A stretch of DNA of 64,000 nucleotides. Origin: JBQKLI01 sp012798975. Its GTDB lineage: Bacteria > Bacillota > Clostridia > Tissierellales > Peptoniphilaceae. Every line of letters starts with the position of its first letter. Position 1 is the stretch's first letter. Positions 1 to 6,844 of the stretch are shown piece after piece. The notes beneath the pieces are model-generated. The model was given only the letters and a program-made list of their open reading frames with translations, was not told the DNA's origin and made no database searches. The position numbers and the translations under genes are program-made. Location of the stretch: positions 1-64,000 of the forward strand of contig NZ_JBQKLI010000010.1 of the NCBI RefSeq assembly GCF_052116305.1, in the 5' to 3' direction.

Positions 1-6
1 TGACCA
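1..6 (+). rRNA. 23S rRNA 3' end (last bases only)
   Basis: The window opens with TGACC, which matches the end of the usual 23S terminus (GGGCTTGACC) of clostridia. It lies about 180 bases before a 5S gene on the same strand, as in a 16S-23S-5S operon. So few bases are present that this rests mainly on position. Confidence 0.45.
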
Positions 7-51
7 GGAATATGTATTTCTGTTTCAAAGAAAACTACGGATGAAAAAGAG

Positions 52-68
52 AAAAGACGAAGTCTTTT
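52..68 (+). other. hairpin in the 23S-5S spacer
   Basis: A 7-bp stem (AAAAGAC / GTCTTTT, loop GAA) just downstream of the presumed 23S end. It may be a processing hairpin of the rRNA precursor. No longer U tract follows, so it is not called a terminator. Confidence 0.4.
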
Positions 69-77
69 AACCACGAC

Positions 78-107
78 TTCACTCTCCACTCTTTCACACT
101 CCACACT
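78..107 (+). repeat. two 15-bp tandem direct repeats in the 23S-5S spacer
   Basis: TTCACTCTCCACTCT (78-92) is followed directly by TTCACACTCCACACT (93-107), matching at 13 of 15 positions. The unit is C/T-rich on this strand. It is probably a small slippage repeat in the rRNA spacer, with no known function. Confidence 0.5.
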
Positions 108-182
108 TTTCGAAAACTACAGCAAACAGTTTTACAACACAATAGGGGATTTACAACATAAAGTTAACCGTAAACCCAAAAG

Positions 183-298
183 TAGAGTGACGATGGCGGA
201 AGGGATCCACCTGTTCCCATCTCGAACACAGAAGTTAAGCCTTCTTGCGCCGATGGTACTTATCCGGAAACGGATTGGGAGAGTAGGTAGTCGCTCAA
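183..298 (+). rRNA. rrf: 5S ribosomal RNA
   Basis: The terminal helix is formed by GAGTGAC (185-191) and GTCGCTC (290-296). Between them are the conserved 5S blocks GATCCACCTGTTCCCATC, GAACACAGAAGTTAAGC and GGGAGAGTAGGT. Length is about 115 nt, normal for the molecule. Ends are estimated from the helix, within a few bases. Confidence 0.95.
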
Positions 299-313
299 CA
301 AATCAATTATTTT

Positions 314-341
314 ACAGACTTTATCTTGAGATAGAGTTTGT
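314..341 (+). other. long hairpin after 5S rRNA
   Basis: A stem of about 13 bp (314-326 with 329-341, two G-U pairs) lies 16 bases after 5S and just before the promoter of the first tRNA group. No U tract follows on either strand. It may mark the 3' end or a processing site of the rRNA transcript rather than a classic intrinsic terminator. Confidence 0.4.
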
Positions 342-349
342 AAAATAAC

Positions 350-379
350 TTGACAAAAAAAGAATACTTATGATATACT
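350..379 (+). promoter_or_regulatory. sigma-A-type promoter of tRNA group 1
   Basis: TTGACA at 350-355 and TATACT at 374-379, 18 bp apart, 35 bases before tRNA-Asn. The tRNAs can therefore be transcribed independently of the rRNA operon upstream. Confidence 0.8.
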
Positions 380-413
380 CATCTAGTATGAAATGTATCA
401 ACGCATTTGGTAA

Positions 414-488
<75 letters not shown>

Positions 489-491
489 TAT

Positions 492-580
492 GCCGGGGTG
501 GCGGAACTGGCAGACGCACAGGACTTAAAATCCTGCGATCCTTAAAGATCGTACCGGTTCGATTCCGGTCCTCGGCACCA
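492..580 (+). tRNA. tRNA-Leu (TAA)
   Basis: A class II tRNA with a long variable arm (CGATCCTTAAAGATCG region), anticodon loop CTTAAAA and encoded CCA. It follows tRNA-Asn after three bases. Leucyl-tRNA synthetase is encoded at 56693-59104. Confidence 0.96.
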
Positions 581-629
581 GTCTTTAGGCAAATCGTCTT
601 CGGAAGGTTTGCCTATACTATTTTAGCGG

Positions 630-706
<77 letters not shown>

Positions 707-708
707 TA

Positions 709-729
709 AACAGCTTAGGCTGTTTTTTT
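709..729 (+). terminator. intrinsic terminator of tRNA group 1
   Basis: Stem AACAGC / GCTGTT with a four-base loop, running into seven T residues, two bases after tRNA-fMet. Confidence 0.85.
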
Positions 730-1081
730 GTTGTTTAAATATGTGTGAATAATAGGGGAATAAATAGAATAAAAATTATATAGCGGAGAATAAGAGGGTA
801 TTAATTTAAATAGTATCAATTATTCTGTATAATAGACAGTCTTATATCGATTTTATAATAAGGGTTAACAAAGCTGCGGATTATTTCAACATTCATATTG
901 TATCATTTTCCATAATGAAAGAAGCAGAATGCAACTTTTATGTTTTAAAAAATTGTCAGACAGAAACGTTTCTATAGATCTAACTGTTAGGATACTATTA
1001 GTAAATCTGGTGCTGATAAAGTTAAAAATCAATCGGTATATACAAAGAATTCTATCTTTTTATACTGAAGACGAAAAATAA
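730..1081. other. intergenic stretch without a recognised gene
   Basis: About 350 bases of AT-rich sequence between two converging terminators. I see no open frame of useful length with a ribosome binding site. It holds a lone TATAAT at 828-833 without a good -35 box, and a 12-bp perfect palindrome AGAAACGTTTCT at 962-973. It may be decayed sequence. Confidence 0.5.
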
Positions 1082-1128
1082 AAAAACCTCTATTACTGAT
1101 GAGCTTTAAGCGTTCAGTAAAGAGGTTT
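1082..1128 (-). terminator. intrinsic terminator of the phospholipase-C-like gene
   Basis: Arms AAACCTCT and AGAGGTTT, with an inner TACTGA / TCAGTA pair. Read on the minus strand, a run of T residues follows. It lies about 45 bases beyond the stop codon of the gene at 1171-1983. Confidence 0.8.
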
Positions 1129-1170
1129 CAAATTTTGGCTTTAAAATGAAAAAACAGGCAAAAGAGATGT

Positions 1171-1983
1171 TCAGATACTCTTTAATTGGATTCCTGAGAA
1201 ATTATAGTTAAAATAATGGGATAAACGCCCATTATAAATTTGATAATTATAGTAGTTGTCAATGAGATGTACTGCCACCGGGATTGCTTCATTAAATCGT
1301 TTCGATAGAACTTCATTGCTTATAGATGCTCTTTTATCGGGCATATGCGTAAGTACTTGACCTTTAAATTTGTTATACAATCCAAGTCTTTTCATGGTGA
1401 AGAAAATAAGCTTTTCTTTATTTCTTGTAGGGGAGTGCAGCAGCTTTTTGTATTTATAAAAATCTTGTATAGATTTCTTAACGAGAGAAGTGTCTCCGTT
1501 ATCATAATCTGAAAATATTGGACTGATTTTCTCAGAAATGGTTATATCATTTGGAATTAGTTTATAAGTTTCAACCTCATAAGGAATACGTCTTTTTTGG
1601 ATCATATAATAACGGTCTAGTTCAGTTTCTATTTCCATATGAGACAACTGCAGCTCAACTTCAAGATTATTAACATAGGGATGTACCATAATATCTAATG
1701 CAAAGTGGCATAAAAACCCAAACAGATAAGCAAGCTGCTTTTCAGAGGGATCTTTCAGGCTCTTTTTACTGCGATTGATGAAGTTTTCAAATGTTGATTG
1801 ATGAATTTCGGAACCGATCTTTGAACCTTTATTCGTATAAGGTTTGTAAAAATAAAAGAAGTCGGGTCCTTGTTGTCCTAATATATAATAATCAATATGT
1901 TTTTCGATAATATTTCTAAATTTGCTGGGAAGCTTCTTCAAAACTTCTTGACCGAATATAAAGTGTGTATAGATGCTGGCCAT
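1171..1983 (-). CDS. zinc-dependent phospholipase C-like protein
   Basis: 270 aa. The N-terminus (SIYTHFIFGQEVLKKL, then YILGQQGPDFFYFYKPY) and the later FLCHFALDIMVHPY and IETELDRY segments match the zinc-dependent phospholipase C family (Zn_dep_PLPC). There His and Asp residues bind metals: here H7, the D of GPDFF, and the H of CHFALDIMVHP. Unlike clostridial alpha-toxins there is no signal peptide and no C2-like domain, so the protein is probably cytoplasmic with an unknown substrate. This short form is common in clostridia and has no proven phospholipase activity. A GAAAGGAG site lies seven bases before the ATG, and a minus-strand TATAAT is at 2013-2018. It is transcribed alone. Confidence 0.8.
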   Translation of the reverse strand: MASIYTHFIFGQEVLKKLPSKFRNIIEKHIDYYILGQQGPDFFYFYKPYTNKGSKIGSEIHQSTFENFINRSKKSLKDPSEKQLAYLFGFLCHFALDIMVHPYVNNLEVELQLSHMEIETELDRYYMIQKRRIPYEVETYKLIPNDITISEKISPIFSDYDNGDTSLVKKSIQDFYKYKKLLHSPTRNKEKLIFFTMKRLGLYNKFKGQVLTHMPDKRASISNEVLSKRFNEAIPVAVHLIDNYYNYQIYNGRLSHYFNYNFSGIQLKSI

Positions 1984-1998
1984 AATATTTCTCCTTTC

Positions 1999-2150
1999 TT
2001 GTAACTACTATTATTATAGACTATTTTATGGATAAATTTTGATGAGAAATCATGTTTAGAGATTTCGATTAGATTGTAATGTTTTCGTTGACTTATTTTT
2101 TTGGCTGAATTCTCGGGTTTATTATCTCTATGTTAAATTCAAGAAAATAG
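1999..2150. other. intergenic region between the phospholipase-like gene and tRNA group 2
   Basis: AT-rich sequence of roughly 310 bases in total (1984-2293). The left end holds the minus-strand promoter region of the phospholipase-like gene, and the right end holds two strong plus-strand promoters, listed separately. I see no gene between them. Confidence 0.5.
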
Positions 2151-2179
2151 TTGACAAAGAAAAGAAATCATTGTATTAT
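2151..2179 (+). promoter_or_regulatory. upstream promoter (P1) of tRNA group 2
   Basis: TTGACA at 2151-2156 and TATTAT at 2174-2179, 17 bp apart. It is the first of two tandem promoters ahead of tRNA-Glu, an arrangement typical of growth-controlled stable RNA genes. Confidence 0.7.
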
Positions 2180-2241
2180 AAATAAGCAGTCAAGTGAAGG
2201 ACAGCAAAAACAAGTAGCTTTAAAAAACTTTAAAAAAAAGC

Positions 2242-2270
2242 TTGACAACATTCATTACCTGTTATATACT
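2242..2270 (+). promoter_or_regulatory. downstream promoter (P2) of tRNA group 2
   Basis: TTGACA at 2242-2247 and TATACT at 2265-2270, 17 bp apart, with an A-rich stretch just upstream resembling an UP element. It lies 23 bases before tRNA-Glu. Confidence 0.85.
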
Positions 2271-2293
2271 TAAAAGGTAGTCGTCAAGAACGA

Positions 2294-2368
2294 GGCCCTA
2301 TGGTCAAGCGGTTAAGACATCGCCCTTTCACGGCGGTATCCCGGGTTCGAATCCCGGTAGGGTCACCA
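2294..2368 (+). tRNA. tRNA-Glu (TTC)
   Basis: Acceptor stem GGCCCTA / TAGGGTC, anticodon loop CTTTCAC and encoded CCA. First gene of the five-tRNA group Glu-Val-Asp-Thr-Tyr. Confidence 0.97.
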
Positions 2369-2372
2369 TAAT

Positions 2373-2448
2373 GGGAGCTTAGCTCAGTTGGGAGAGCATC
2401 TGCCTTACAAGCAGGGGGTCACAGGTTCGAGCCCTGTAGCTCCCACCA
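2373..2448 (+). tRNA. tRNA-Val (TAC)
   Basis: Acceptor stem GGGAGCT / AGCTCCC, anticodon loop CTTACAA and encoded CCA. It follows tRNA-Glu after four bases. Confidence 0.97.
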
Positions 2449-2490
2449 TTTTACTTAATATGGTGGAATTAAATAATATTATTCTAACAT

Positions 2491-2567
2491 GGCCTGGTAG
2501 TTCAGTTGGTTAGAATGCCAGCCTGTCACGCTGGAGGTCGTCGGTTCGAGCCCGATCCAGGTCGCCA
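2491..2567 (+). tRNA. tRNA-Asp (GTC)
   Basis: Acceptor stem GGCCTGG / CCAGGTC, anticodon loop CTGTCAC, G discriminator base and encoded CCA. Confidence 0.97.
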
Positions 2568-2598
2568 TTTTTTCTTAGAATAAGAAATATATTACTAT

Positions 2599-2674
<76 letters not shown>

Positions 2675-2714
2675 TTTATCTTATATCCTGTTAGCAAATA
2701 TACAGGATAGGCTT

Positions 2715-2800
2715 GGAGGAGTTCCCGAGTTGGCCAAAGGGGACGGACTGTAAATCCGTTAGCTTCGCTTTCAGTGGTTCGAATCCACTCTCCTCCACCA
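2715..2800 (+). tRNA. tRNA-Tyr (GTA)
   Basis: A class II tRNA with a long variable arm, acceptor stem GGAGGAG / CTCCTCC, anticodon loop CTGTAAA and encoded CCA. Last gene of the second group. No terminator separates it from the next promoter. Confidence 0.96.
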
Positions 2801-2840
2801 TAGTACTTTCTAAAAAATAAATAAAAAACGTAAAAATATG

Positions 2841-2869
2841 TTGACAATCAAAAGATTATATGATATACT
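2841..2869 (+). promoter_or_regulatory. promoter of tRNA group 3
   Basis: TTGACA at 2841-2846 and TATACT at 2864-2869, 17 bp apart, with a TG at 2861-2862 giving an extended -10 element. It lies 43 bases ahead of tRNA-Gly. Confidence 0.85.
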
Positions 2870-2911
2870 TATTAAGTCGGCTAAATCAGTAAAGCGATTT
2901 AACGAGGACAT

Positions 2912-2985
2912 GCGGGTGTAGCTCAGTGGTAGAGCCCCAGCCTTCCAAGCTGGTTGCGAGGGTTCGATTCCCTTCACCCGCTCCA
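2912..2985 (+). tRNA. tRNA-Gly (TCC)
   Basis: Acceptor stem GCGGGTG / CACCCGC, anticodon loop CTTCCAA and encoded CCA. First of a ten-gene run. Confidence 0.97.
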
Positions 2986-2989
2986 TAAT

Positions 2990-3066
<77 letters not shown>

Positions 3067-3071
3067 GATAT

Positions 3072-3147
3072 TGGGCTGTCGCCAAGTCGGTAAGGCACAA
3101 GACTTTGACTCTTGCATGCACAGGTTCGAGTCCTGTCAGCCCAGCCA
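3072..3147 (+). tRNA. tRNA-Gln (TTG)
   Basis: Acceptor stem TGGGCTG / CAGCCCA with the typical weak T-A first pair, anticodon loop CTTTGAC and encoded CCA. It is the likely substrate, once mischarged with Glu, of GatCAB encoded at 16842-19971. Confidence 0.96.
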
Positions 3148-3150
3148 TAT

Positions 3151-3226
3151 GATCCATTAGCTCAGCTGGTAGAGCATCTGACTTTTAATCAGGGTGTCCG
3201 GGGTTCGAGTCCCCGATGGGTCACCA
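3151..3226 (+). tRNA. tRNA-Lys (TTT)
   Basis: Acceptor stem GATCCAT / ATGGGTC, anticodon loop CTTTTAA and encoded CCA. Confidence 0.97.
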
Positions 3227-3234
3227 TAAATTAC

Positions 3235-3323
3235 GGAGAGGTACCGAAGTGGTCATAACGGGGCGGTCTTGAAAACCGTTAGGGTGCAAGCCCACGTGGG
3301 TTCGAATCCCACCTTCTCCGCCA
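3235..3323 (+). tRNA. tRNA-Ser (TGA)
   Basis: A class II tRNA with a long variable arm, acceptor stem GGAGAGG / CTTCTCC, anticodon loop CTTGAAA, G discriminator and encoded CCA. Confidence 0.96.
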
Positions 3324-3353
3324 ATTTTATTTTAAAACATATTTTACGAGTAC

Positions 3354-3444
3354 GGAGAAGTACTCAAGTGGCTGAAGAGGCTCCCCTGCTAAGGGAGTAG
3401 ATCCTTTACGGGATGCGAGGGTTCAAATCCCTCCTTCTCCGCCA
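3354..3444 (+). tRNA. tRNA-Ser (GCT)
   Basis: A class II tRNA with a long variable arm, acceptor stem GGAGAAG / CTTCTCC, anticodon loop CTGCTAA, G discriminator and encoded CCA. Its acceptor half nearly repeats that of the preceding tRNA-Ser. Confidence 0.96.
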
Positions 3445-3451
3445 AATATTT

Positions 3452-3528
3452 GGGCCTTTAGCTCAGTTGGTTAGAGCGCCCGGCTCATAACCGGTAGGTC
3501 CTGGGTTCGAGTCCCTGAAGGCCCACCA
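3452..3528 (+). tRNA. tRNA with CAT anticodon, probably tRNA-Ile2 (lysidine type)
   Basis: Anticodon loop CTCATAA, with a fully paired acceptor stem GGGCCTT / AAGGCCC and A73, so it is not an initiator. C4-G69 and C5-G68 are the pairs recognised by TilS, which turns CAU into the AUA-reading lysidine anticodon. Bacillus Ile2 has the same CGGCTCATAACCG arm. Elongator tRNA-Met remains possible. Confidence 0.85.
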
Positions 3529-3535
3529 AATACGG

Positions 3536-3565
3536 ATATTTCTTGGCGTAGCCAAGAAATATTTT
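3536..3565 (+). terminator. terminator-like hairpin inside the tRNA run
   Basis: A perfect 12-bp stem (3536-3547 with 3551-3562) with a three-base loop, followed by a short TTT. It sits in the 55-base gap between the CAT tRNA and tRNA-Phe. It could end a share of transcripts or be an RNase target. Confidence 0.5.
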
Positions 3566-3583
3566 GTATATAGGAACAATTTT

Positions 3584-3659
<76 letters not shown>

Positions 3660-3666
3660 AGATTAT

Positions 3667-3741
3667 AGGGGGTTAGTTCAGTGGTAGAACGCTGGTCTCC
3701 AAAACCAGATGTCAGGGGTTCAAATCCTCTACTCCCTGCCA
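3667..3741 (+). tRNA. tRNA-Trp (CCA)
   Basis: Acceptor stem AGGGGGT / ACTCCCT (one G-T pair), anticodon loop CTCCAAA, G discriminator and encoded CCA. Only the CCA anticodon, reading UGG, is seen here. No UGA-reading tRNA is present in this window. Confidence 0.96.
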
Positions 3742-3745
3742 ACAG

Positions 3746-3822
<77 letters not shown>

Positions 3823-3824
3823 TC

Positions 3825-3853
3825 AAAAGACCTTAATTATAGGGTCTTTTTTT
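3825..3853 (+). terminator. intrinsic terminator of tRNA group 3
   Basis: Stem AAAAGACC / GGTCTTTT with an AT-rich loop and a seven-T run, immediately after tRNA-Ile. Confidence 0.85.
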
Positions 3854-4099
3854 ATTTCTATTTAAAGTATCCTTGTTAAAAAGAGGCAGCATAAGTATAC
3901 TTTGCTAATGTATGTAAAATTATGTGGATAGAAATATTTTAACAATCAATAAAAGAGAAGGATAAGATAAATAATTAGATTTTTTATTTCTTAGGATATA
4001 AATAACGAAAATACTTTTAAAATCTTTTTCTTTGAATTATAGTATCTATATACTCATGTTTTGATAATAAAATACTGTTTGTTAAATAAGGAGGAAAGA

Positions 4100-4438
4100 A
4101 TGAGAAAAGTTGCAGTTTTTACTTTTATGGGTGATAGGATGTGCTTTACCCATGCATTGCTCAATGCAATAGAGATGAAAGAATCAGGAATAGAAGTGAA
4201 GTTAATTTTAGAGGGAAAGTCGGTAGCTTTGTTAGAAGATTTCATTGAAGAAAAGAATCCGCTCTTTCAAAAAACGATAACTATGGGTATTATGGATGGG
4301 GTATGCAGAGCCTGTTCAGACCAAATGGGAGTTCTTTCATATAATGAGCAGTCTGGAATTCAGCTTCTAGACGAGCTGAAGGGACATCCTTCTATGGCAA
4401 GGTATATAGACGAAGGGTTTGAAATTATTACTTTATAG
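4100..4438 (+). CDS. DsrE/DsrF-like small cytoplasmic protein
   Basis: 112 aa. A Rossmann-like DsrE-type fold is suggested by the alternating strands (KVAVFTFMGDRMCFTHALLNAI, then EVKLILEGKSV). It also has the Cys pair VCRACSD near residue 76, where sulfur-relay members of this family carry reactive cysteines. Family members bind or pass persulfide sulfur, but small clostridial ones are uncharacterised. The start chosen has a perfect AGGAGGA seven bases upstream. The open frame extends 13 codons further up without a ribosome site. It is monocistronic, between tRNA group 3 and a convergent gene, with a shared bidirectional terminator. Confidence 0.7.
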   Translation: MRKVAVFTFMGDRMCFTHALLNAIEMKESGIEVKLILEGKSVALLEDFIEEKNPLFQKTITMGIMDGVCRACSDQMGVLSYNEQSGIQLLDELKGHPSMARYIDEGFEIITL

Positions 4439-4461
4439 AACTACAAAAGATACATACAGAT

Positions 4462-4500
4462 AAAAATATGGAAATGAGTTCGATACATTTCCATATTTTT
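4462..4500. terminator. bidirectional terminator
   Basis: A 15-bp stem (AAAAATATGGAAATG and its complement, nine-base loop) with A residues on the left arm and T residues on the right. It can end transcription of both converging genes, at 4100-4438 and 4537-5373. Confidence 0.85.
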
Positions 4501-4536
4501 TATGTCAAGAAGTTTATAGTTTTGTTAAAAAAAGTT

Positions 4537-5373
4537 TTATAAATTATCAAAAAGTATTTTAATCCATTTTTCTAGAGAGTTTAATAAAAGGACATGTTCC
4601 TTCTCGATAAGATAAAAATTTTCTGTAAGGCTGTTATCTTGAATTTCGCTAAATTCAGTTCGGATTGCTTTCCCTTCCGTATTTTTGCCAATACTTCCAG
4701 AATAGAATGGAGTTCGAACTAGAATAGTATTTTCGCTTGTTGTTTTGATTTCTGCATGGTCGAAATGAAATTCCATCTGCATAGCTGGAGTAAGTGTAAA
4801 AAATGTAAGAAGAAGAAAATCCTTTACAAACTGTACTTTGTGAAGACATAGAACATGCTCTTTGCCCAATAAATGAAATGAAAAATTATGTTTTAGTAAG
4901 ATTTCCTGCATGCTTTTGTAAATCTCAAAACGCGCCTTGATATGGTCTTCTAGCGATTTGTAAAGTCTATCTATATCATTATGAAAGTATTCATTTAAAA
5001 CTTTTAGAGAAGAAAGATCATAATCGGAGAAACGATTTGCTAAAATGCTTTCCATAGTATATCGTTTGAGATCTGTATAAACATTCTGCTTATAAAAATA
5101 ATACAGATCCATATGCTTCTTTTTTTCAAGCTTAAAATTATTTTTCTGCAATAAGGGCAGATCATAAGAGGTTCCGTTAAATGTTATTATTCTTTTATTC
5201 TTTATAGAATTTTGTAAATGTTTTACTTTTACATTATCTTTTAAATAGATTTCAGTGGAAACGTGATCCTTTATTGCAATTGCTTGAATAGATTCTTTTT
5301 TCTCATCGCCTAATATAAAAAGGATTATCTCATTCTCATTTAAGTTGGCAGTGCTGGTCATTTTACAGTTCAT
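4537..5373 (-). CDS. RNase H-like exonuclease domain protein
   Basis: 278 aa. Residues 60-125 resemble the YprB-type RNase H-like exonuclease domain (RNase_H_2): RIITFNGTSYDLPLLQ, then HMDLYYFYK and LKVLNEYF. In such proteins the FNG..D and MDLY acidic residues belong to the metal-binding set. The N-terminal first acidic strand is weak here (IILFILGDEK). The C-terminal half, about residues 165-278, is not recognised. Activity on nucleic acid is inferred from the fold only. GGGGTGAT precedes the ATG. It is divergent from the glucosaminidase gene, 55 bases away, with TATAAT-like boxes for both directions in the gap. Confidence 0.6.
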   Translation of the reverse strand: MNCKMTSTANLNENEIILFILGDEKKESIQAIAIKDHVSTEIYLKDNVKVKHLQNSIKNKRIITFNGTSYDLPLLQKNNFKLEKKKHMDLYYFYKQNVYTDLKRYTMESILANRFSDYDLSSLKVLNEYFHNDIDRLYKSLEDHIKARFEIYKSMQEILLKHNFSFHLLGKEHVLCLHKVQFVKDFLLLTFFTLTPAMQMEFHFDHAEIKTTSENTILVRTPFYSGSIGKNTEGKAIRTEFSEIQDNSLTENFYLIEKEHVLLLNSLEKWIKILFDNL

Positions 5374-5428
5374 AATATCACCCCTTTGTATTATACTATA
5401 ATCAGATAGGAGTTGAGAAAATAACTAT

Positions 5429-6097
5429 ATGTTCAAAATAGATTTAAAGAAAACTGCTGTAGCAGTATTTCTGTTTATTTCTATAATAGGAATACTAGAT
5501 CTTTCTAAAGGACGAGAAAACAGCCAGATTATAGGAATTGTCCTTAAAATGAAAAAACAGGATGCGGCATCCATCAATAGCAGATATAAAAAGCTTCAGG
5601 AAGATGTAAAAGTGTTTGAAATAAAAGGAACTCCAGGGATAGATGAAAAGAATATATTTTATCCTATGTATAAAACTGATTTTTCTCCGGAGGAGCTGGA
5701 TAGGGGACTGGCAGGAACGGGACTTGAGGGTCTAGGAAAATATTTTTATGAAGCAGAACAGAAAACAGGTATTAATTCCCTTCTTTTAGTGGGAATTGCA
5801 AATCATGAATCGAATTACGGAAGAAGCAATATTGCTAAAAAGAAGAATAACTTGTTCGGTTTCAATGCCTATGATCAAAGCCCGATGGAAAGTGCTTCTG
5901 ATTATAATCATTATGGAGATTCTGTATTAAAAGTCAGCAGAAAAATCAAAGATCTGTATCTAACAGATAACGGCAGGTATTTTAATGGATATAGTACAGA
6001 AGCTATGAATAAGCATTATTCTACAGACAAGGAATGGGCGAAAAAAGTAAACCGCCATATGGTTCGCTTCGCCCATAAAATGATGCAGAATCTTTAA
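5429..6097 (+). CDS. membrane-anchored glucosaminidase domain protein
   Basis: 222 aa. An uncleaved signal anchor (about residues 9-26: KTAVAVFLFISIIGILDL) is followed by a linker. A Bax/FlgJ-type glucosaminidase domain spans about residues 95-222, with LLVGIANHESNYGRSNIAKKKNNLFGFNAYD carrying the usual catalytic-site Glu (HESNYG) and the NLFG motif. It probably cleaves cell-wall glycan on the outer face of the membrane. The ribosome site is unusual: AGGAG (5408-5412) lies 16 bases before the only suitable ATG, so translation may be weak. Confidence 0.8.
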   Translation: MFKIDLKKTAVAVFLFISIIGILDLSKGRENSQIIGIVLKMKKQDAASINSRYKKLQEDVKVFEIKGTPGIDEKNIFYPMYKTDFSPEELDRGLAGTGLEGLGKYFYEAEQKTGINSLLLVGIANHESNYGRSNIAKKKNNLFGFNAYDQSPMESASDYNHYGDSVLKVSRKIKDLYLTDNGRYFNGYSTEAMNKHYSTDKEWAKKVNRHMVRFAHKMMQNL

Positions 6098-6164
6098 AAA
6101 AGTATATTGATAAAAGACTTTCAAAAGGATAGGAATTGTATTATAATACTGTAGGGAGGGTGCT

Positions 6165-6764
6165 ATGGAACAATTGGAAGAATATATTCGAGGGTTAAAA
6201 AAGAATCGTTTCCAAGTAGAGTATTTTGAAACAGGAAAAGAGTTTGTGGATTATGCTATCCGAAACCTTCCTACGAAAGCATCTATTGGATTCGGAGGCT
6301 CAATGACATTAGAGCAGCTTCATTTATACGATAGATTGTCAGAGGCTGGTTTTAATATCTATTGGCATTGGCGAAACAGTGAAATAATAGATATGAAAGA
6401 ACGTGCTTTAAATGCAGATATTTATTTTTCATCTGCAAATGCTGTGACGAAAGATGGTAAGATCATCAATATGGATGGTACGGGCAATCGGGTTGCAAAT
6501 ACTTTTTATCATCACGAAGAAGTGTTTATCGTCTGCGGGATTAATAAGCTAGTAGAAACTGTAGATGAAGGTATTGCAAGAATCGAACAAATTGCTGCGC
6601 CTAAAAATGCTCAAAGACTGGGTGTTAATACTCCATGTGTTGTAACAGGCGTTTGTACAGATTGTACTTCTAAGGATCGTATCTGCAATGTGCTTACTAT
6701 AATCGAAAAAAATACGAATTCAAATATCAATGTTATTCTAATTGGTGAAGAATTAGGATATTAA
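6165..6764 (+). CDS. LUD domain protein (LutC/YkgG-like)
   Basis: 199 aa of a single LUD domain: ASIGFGGSMTLEQLHLY, MKERALNADIYFSSANAVTKDG, MDGTGNRVAN, then VNTPCVVTGVCTDCTSKDRICN. LUD proteins occur in L-lactate oxidation complexes (LutB/LutC), but the short stand-alone clostridial form has no proven reaction. The four cysteines near the end (residues 158-173) could hold a metal. There are no lutA or lutB neighbours, so no role in lactate use can be claimed. It has its own promoter-like TATAAT (6142-6147), a strong AGGGAGGGTG site and its own terminator. Confidence 0.8.
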   Translation: MEQLEEYIRGLKKNRFQVEYFETGKEFVDYAIRNLPTKASIGFGGSMTLEQLHLYDRLSEAGFNIYWHWRNSEIIDMKERALNADIYFSSANAVTKDGKIINMDGTGNRVANTFYHHEEVFIVCGINKLVETVDEGIARIEQIAAPKNAQRLGVNTPCVVTGVCTDCTSKDRICNVLTIIEKNTNSNINVILIGEELGY

Positions 6765-6779
6765 TAATATGTATCGTCG

Positions 6780-6816
6780 AAAAGATGCTTAAATTCAAGC
6801 ATCTTTTCTTGTTTTT
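6780..6816 (+). terminator. intrinsic terminator after the LUD gene
   Basis: An 11-bp stem AAAAGATGCTT / AAGCATCTTTT with a six-base loop, then CTTGTTTTT. It separates the LUD gene from the sulfur-transfer pair. Confidence 0.85.
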
Positions 6817-6844
6817 AATAATCTATAAAGAAAAGAGGAAAAGC

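Noticed and set aside
78..107. CRISPR-like repeat
   Set aside because: It is only two adjacent 15-bp copies without spacers, inside the rRNA spacer; no array or cas genes exist in the window.
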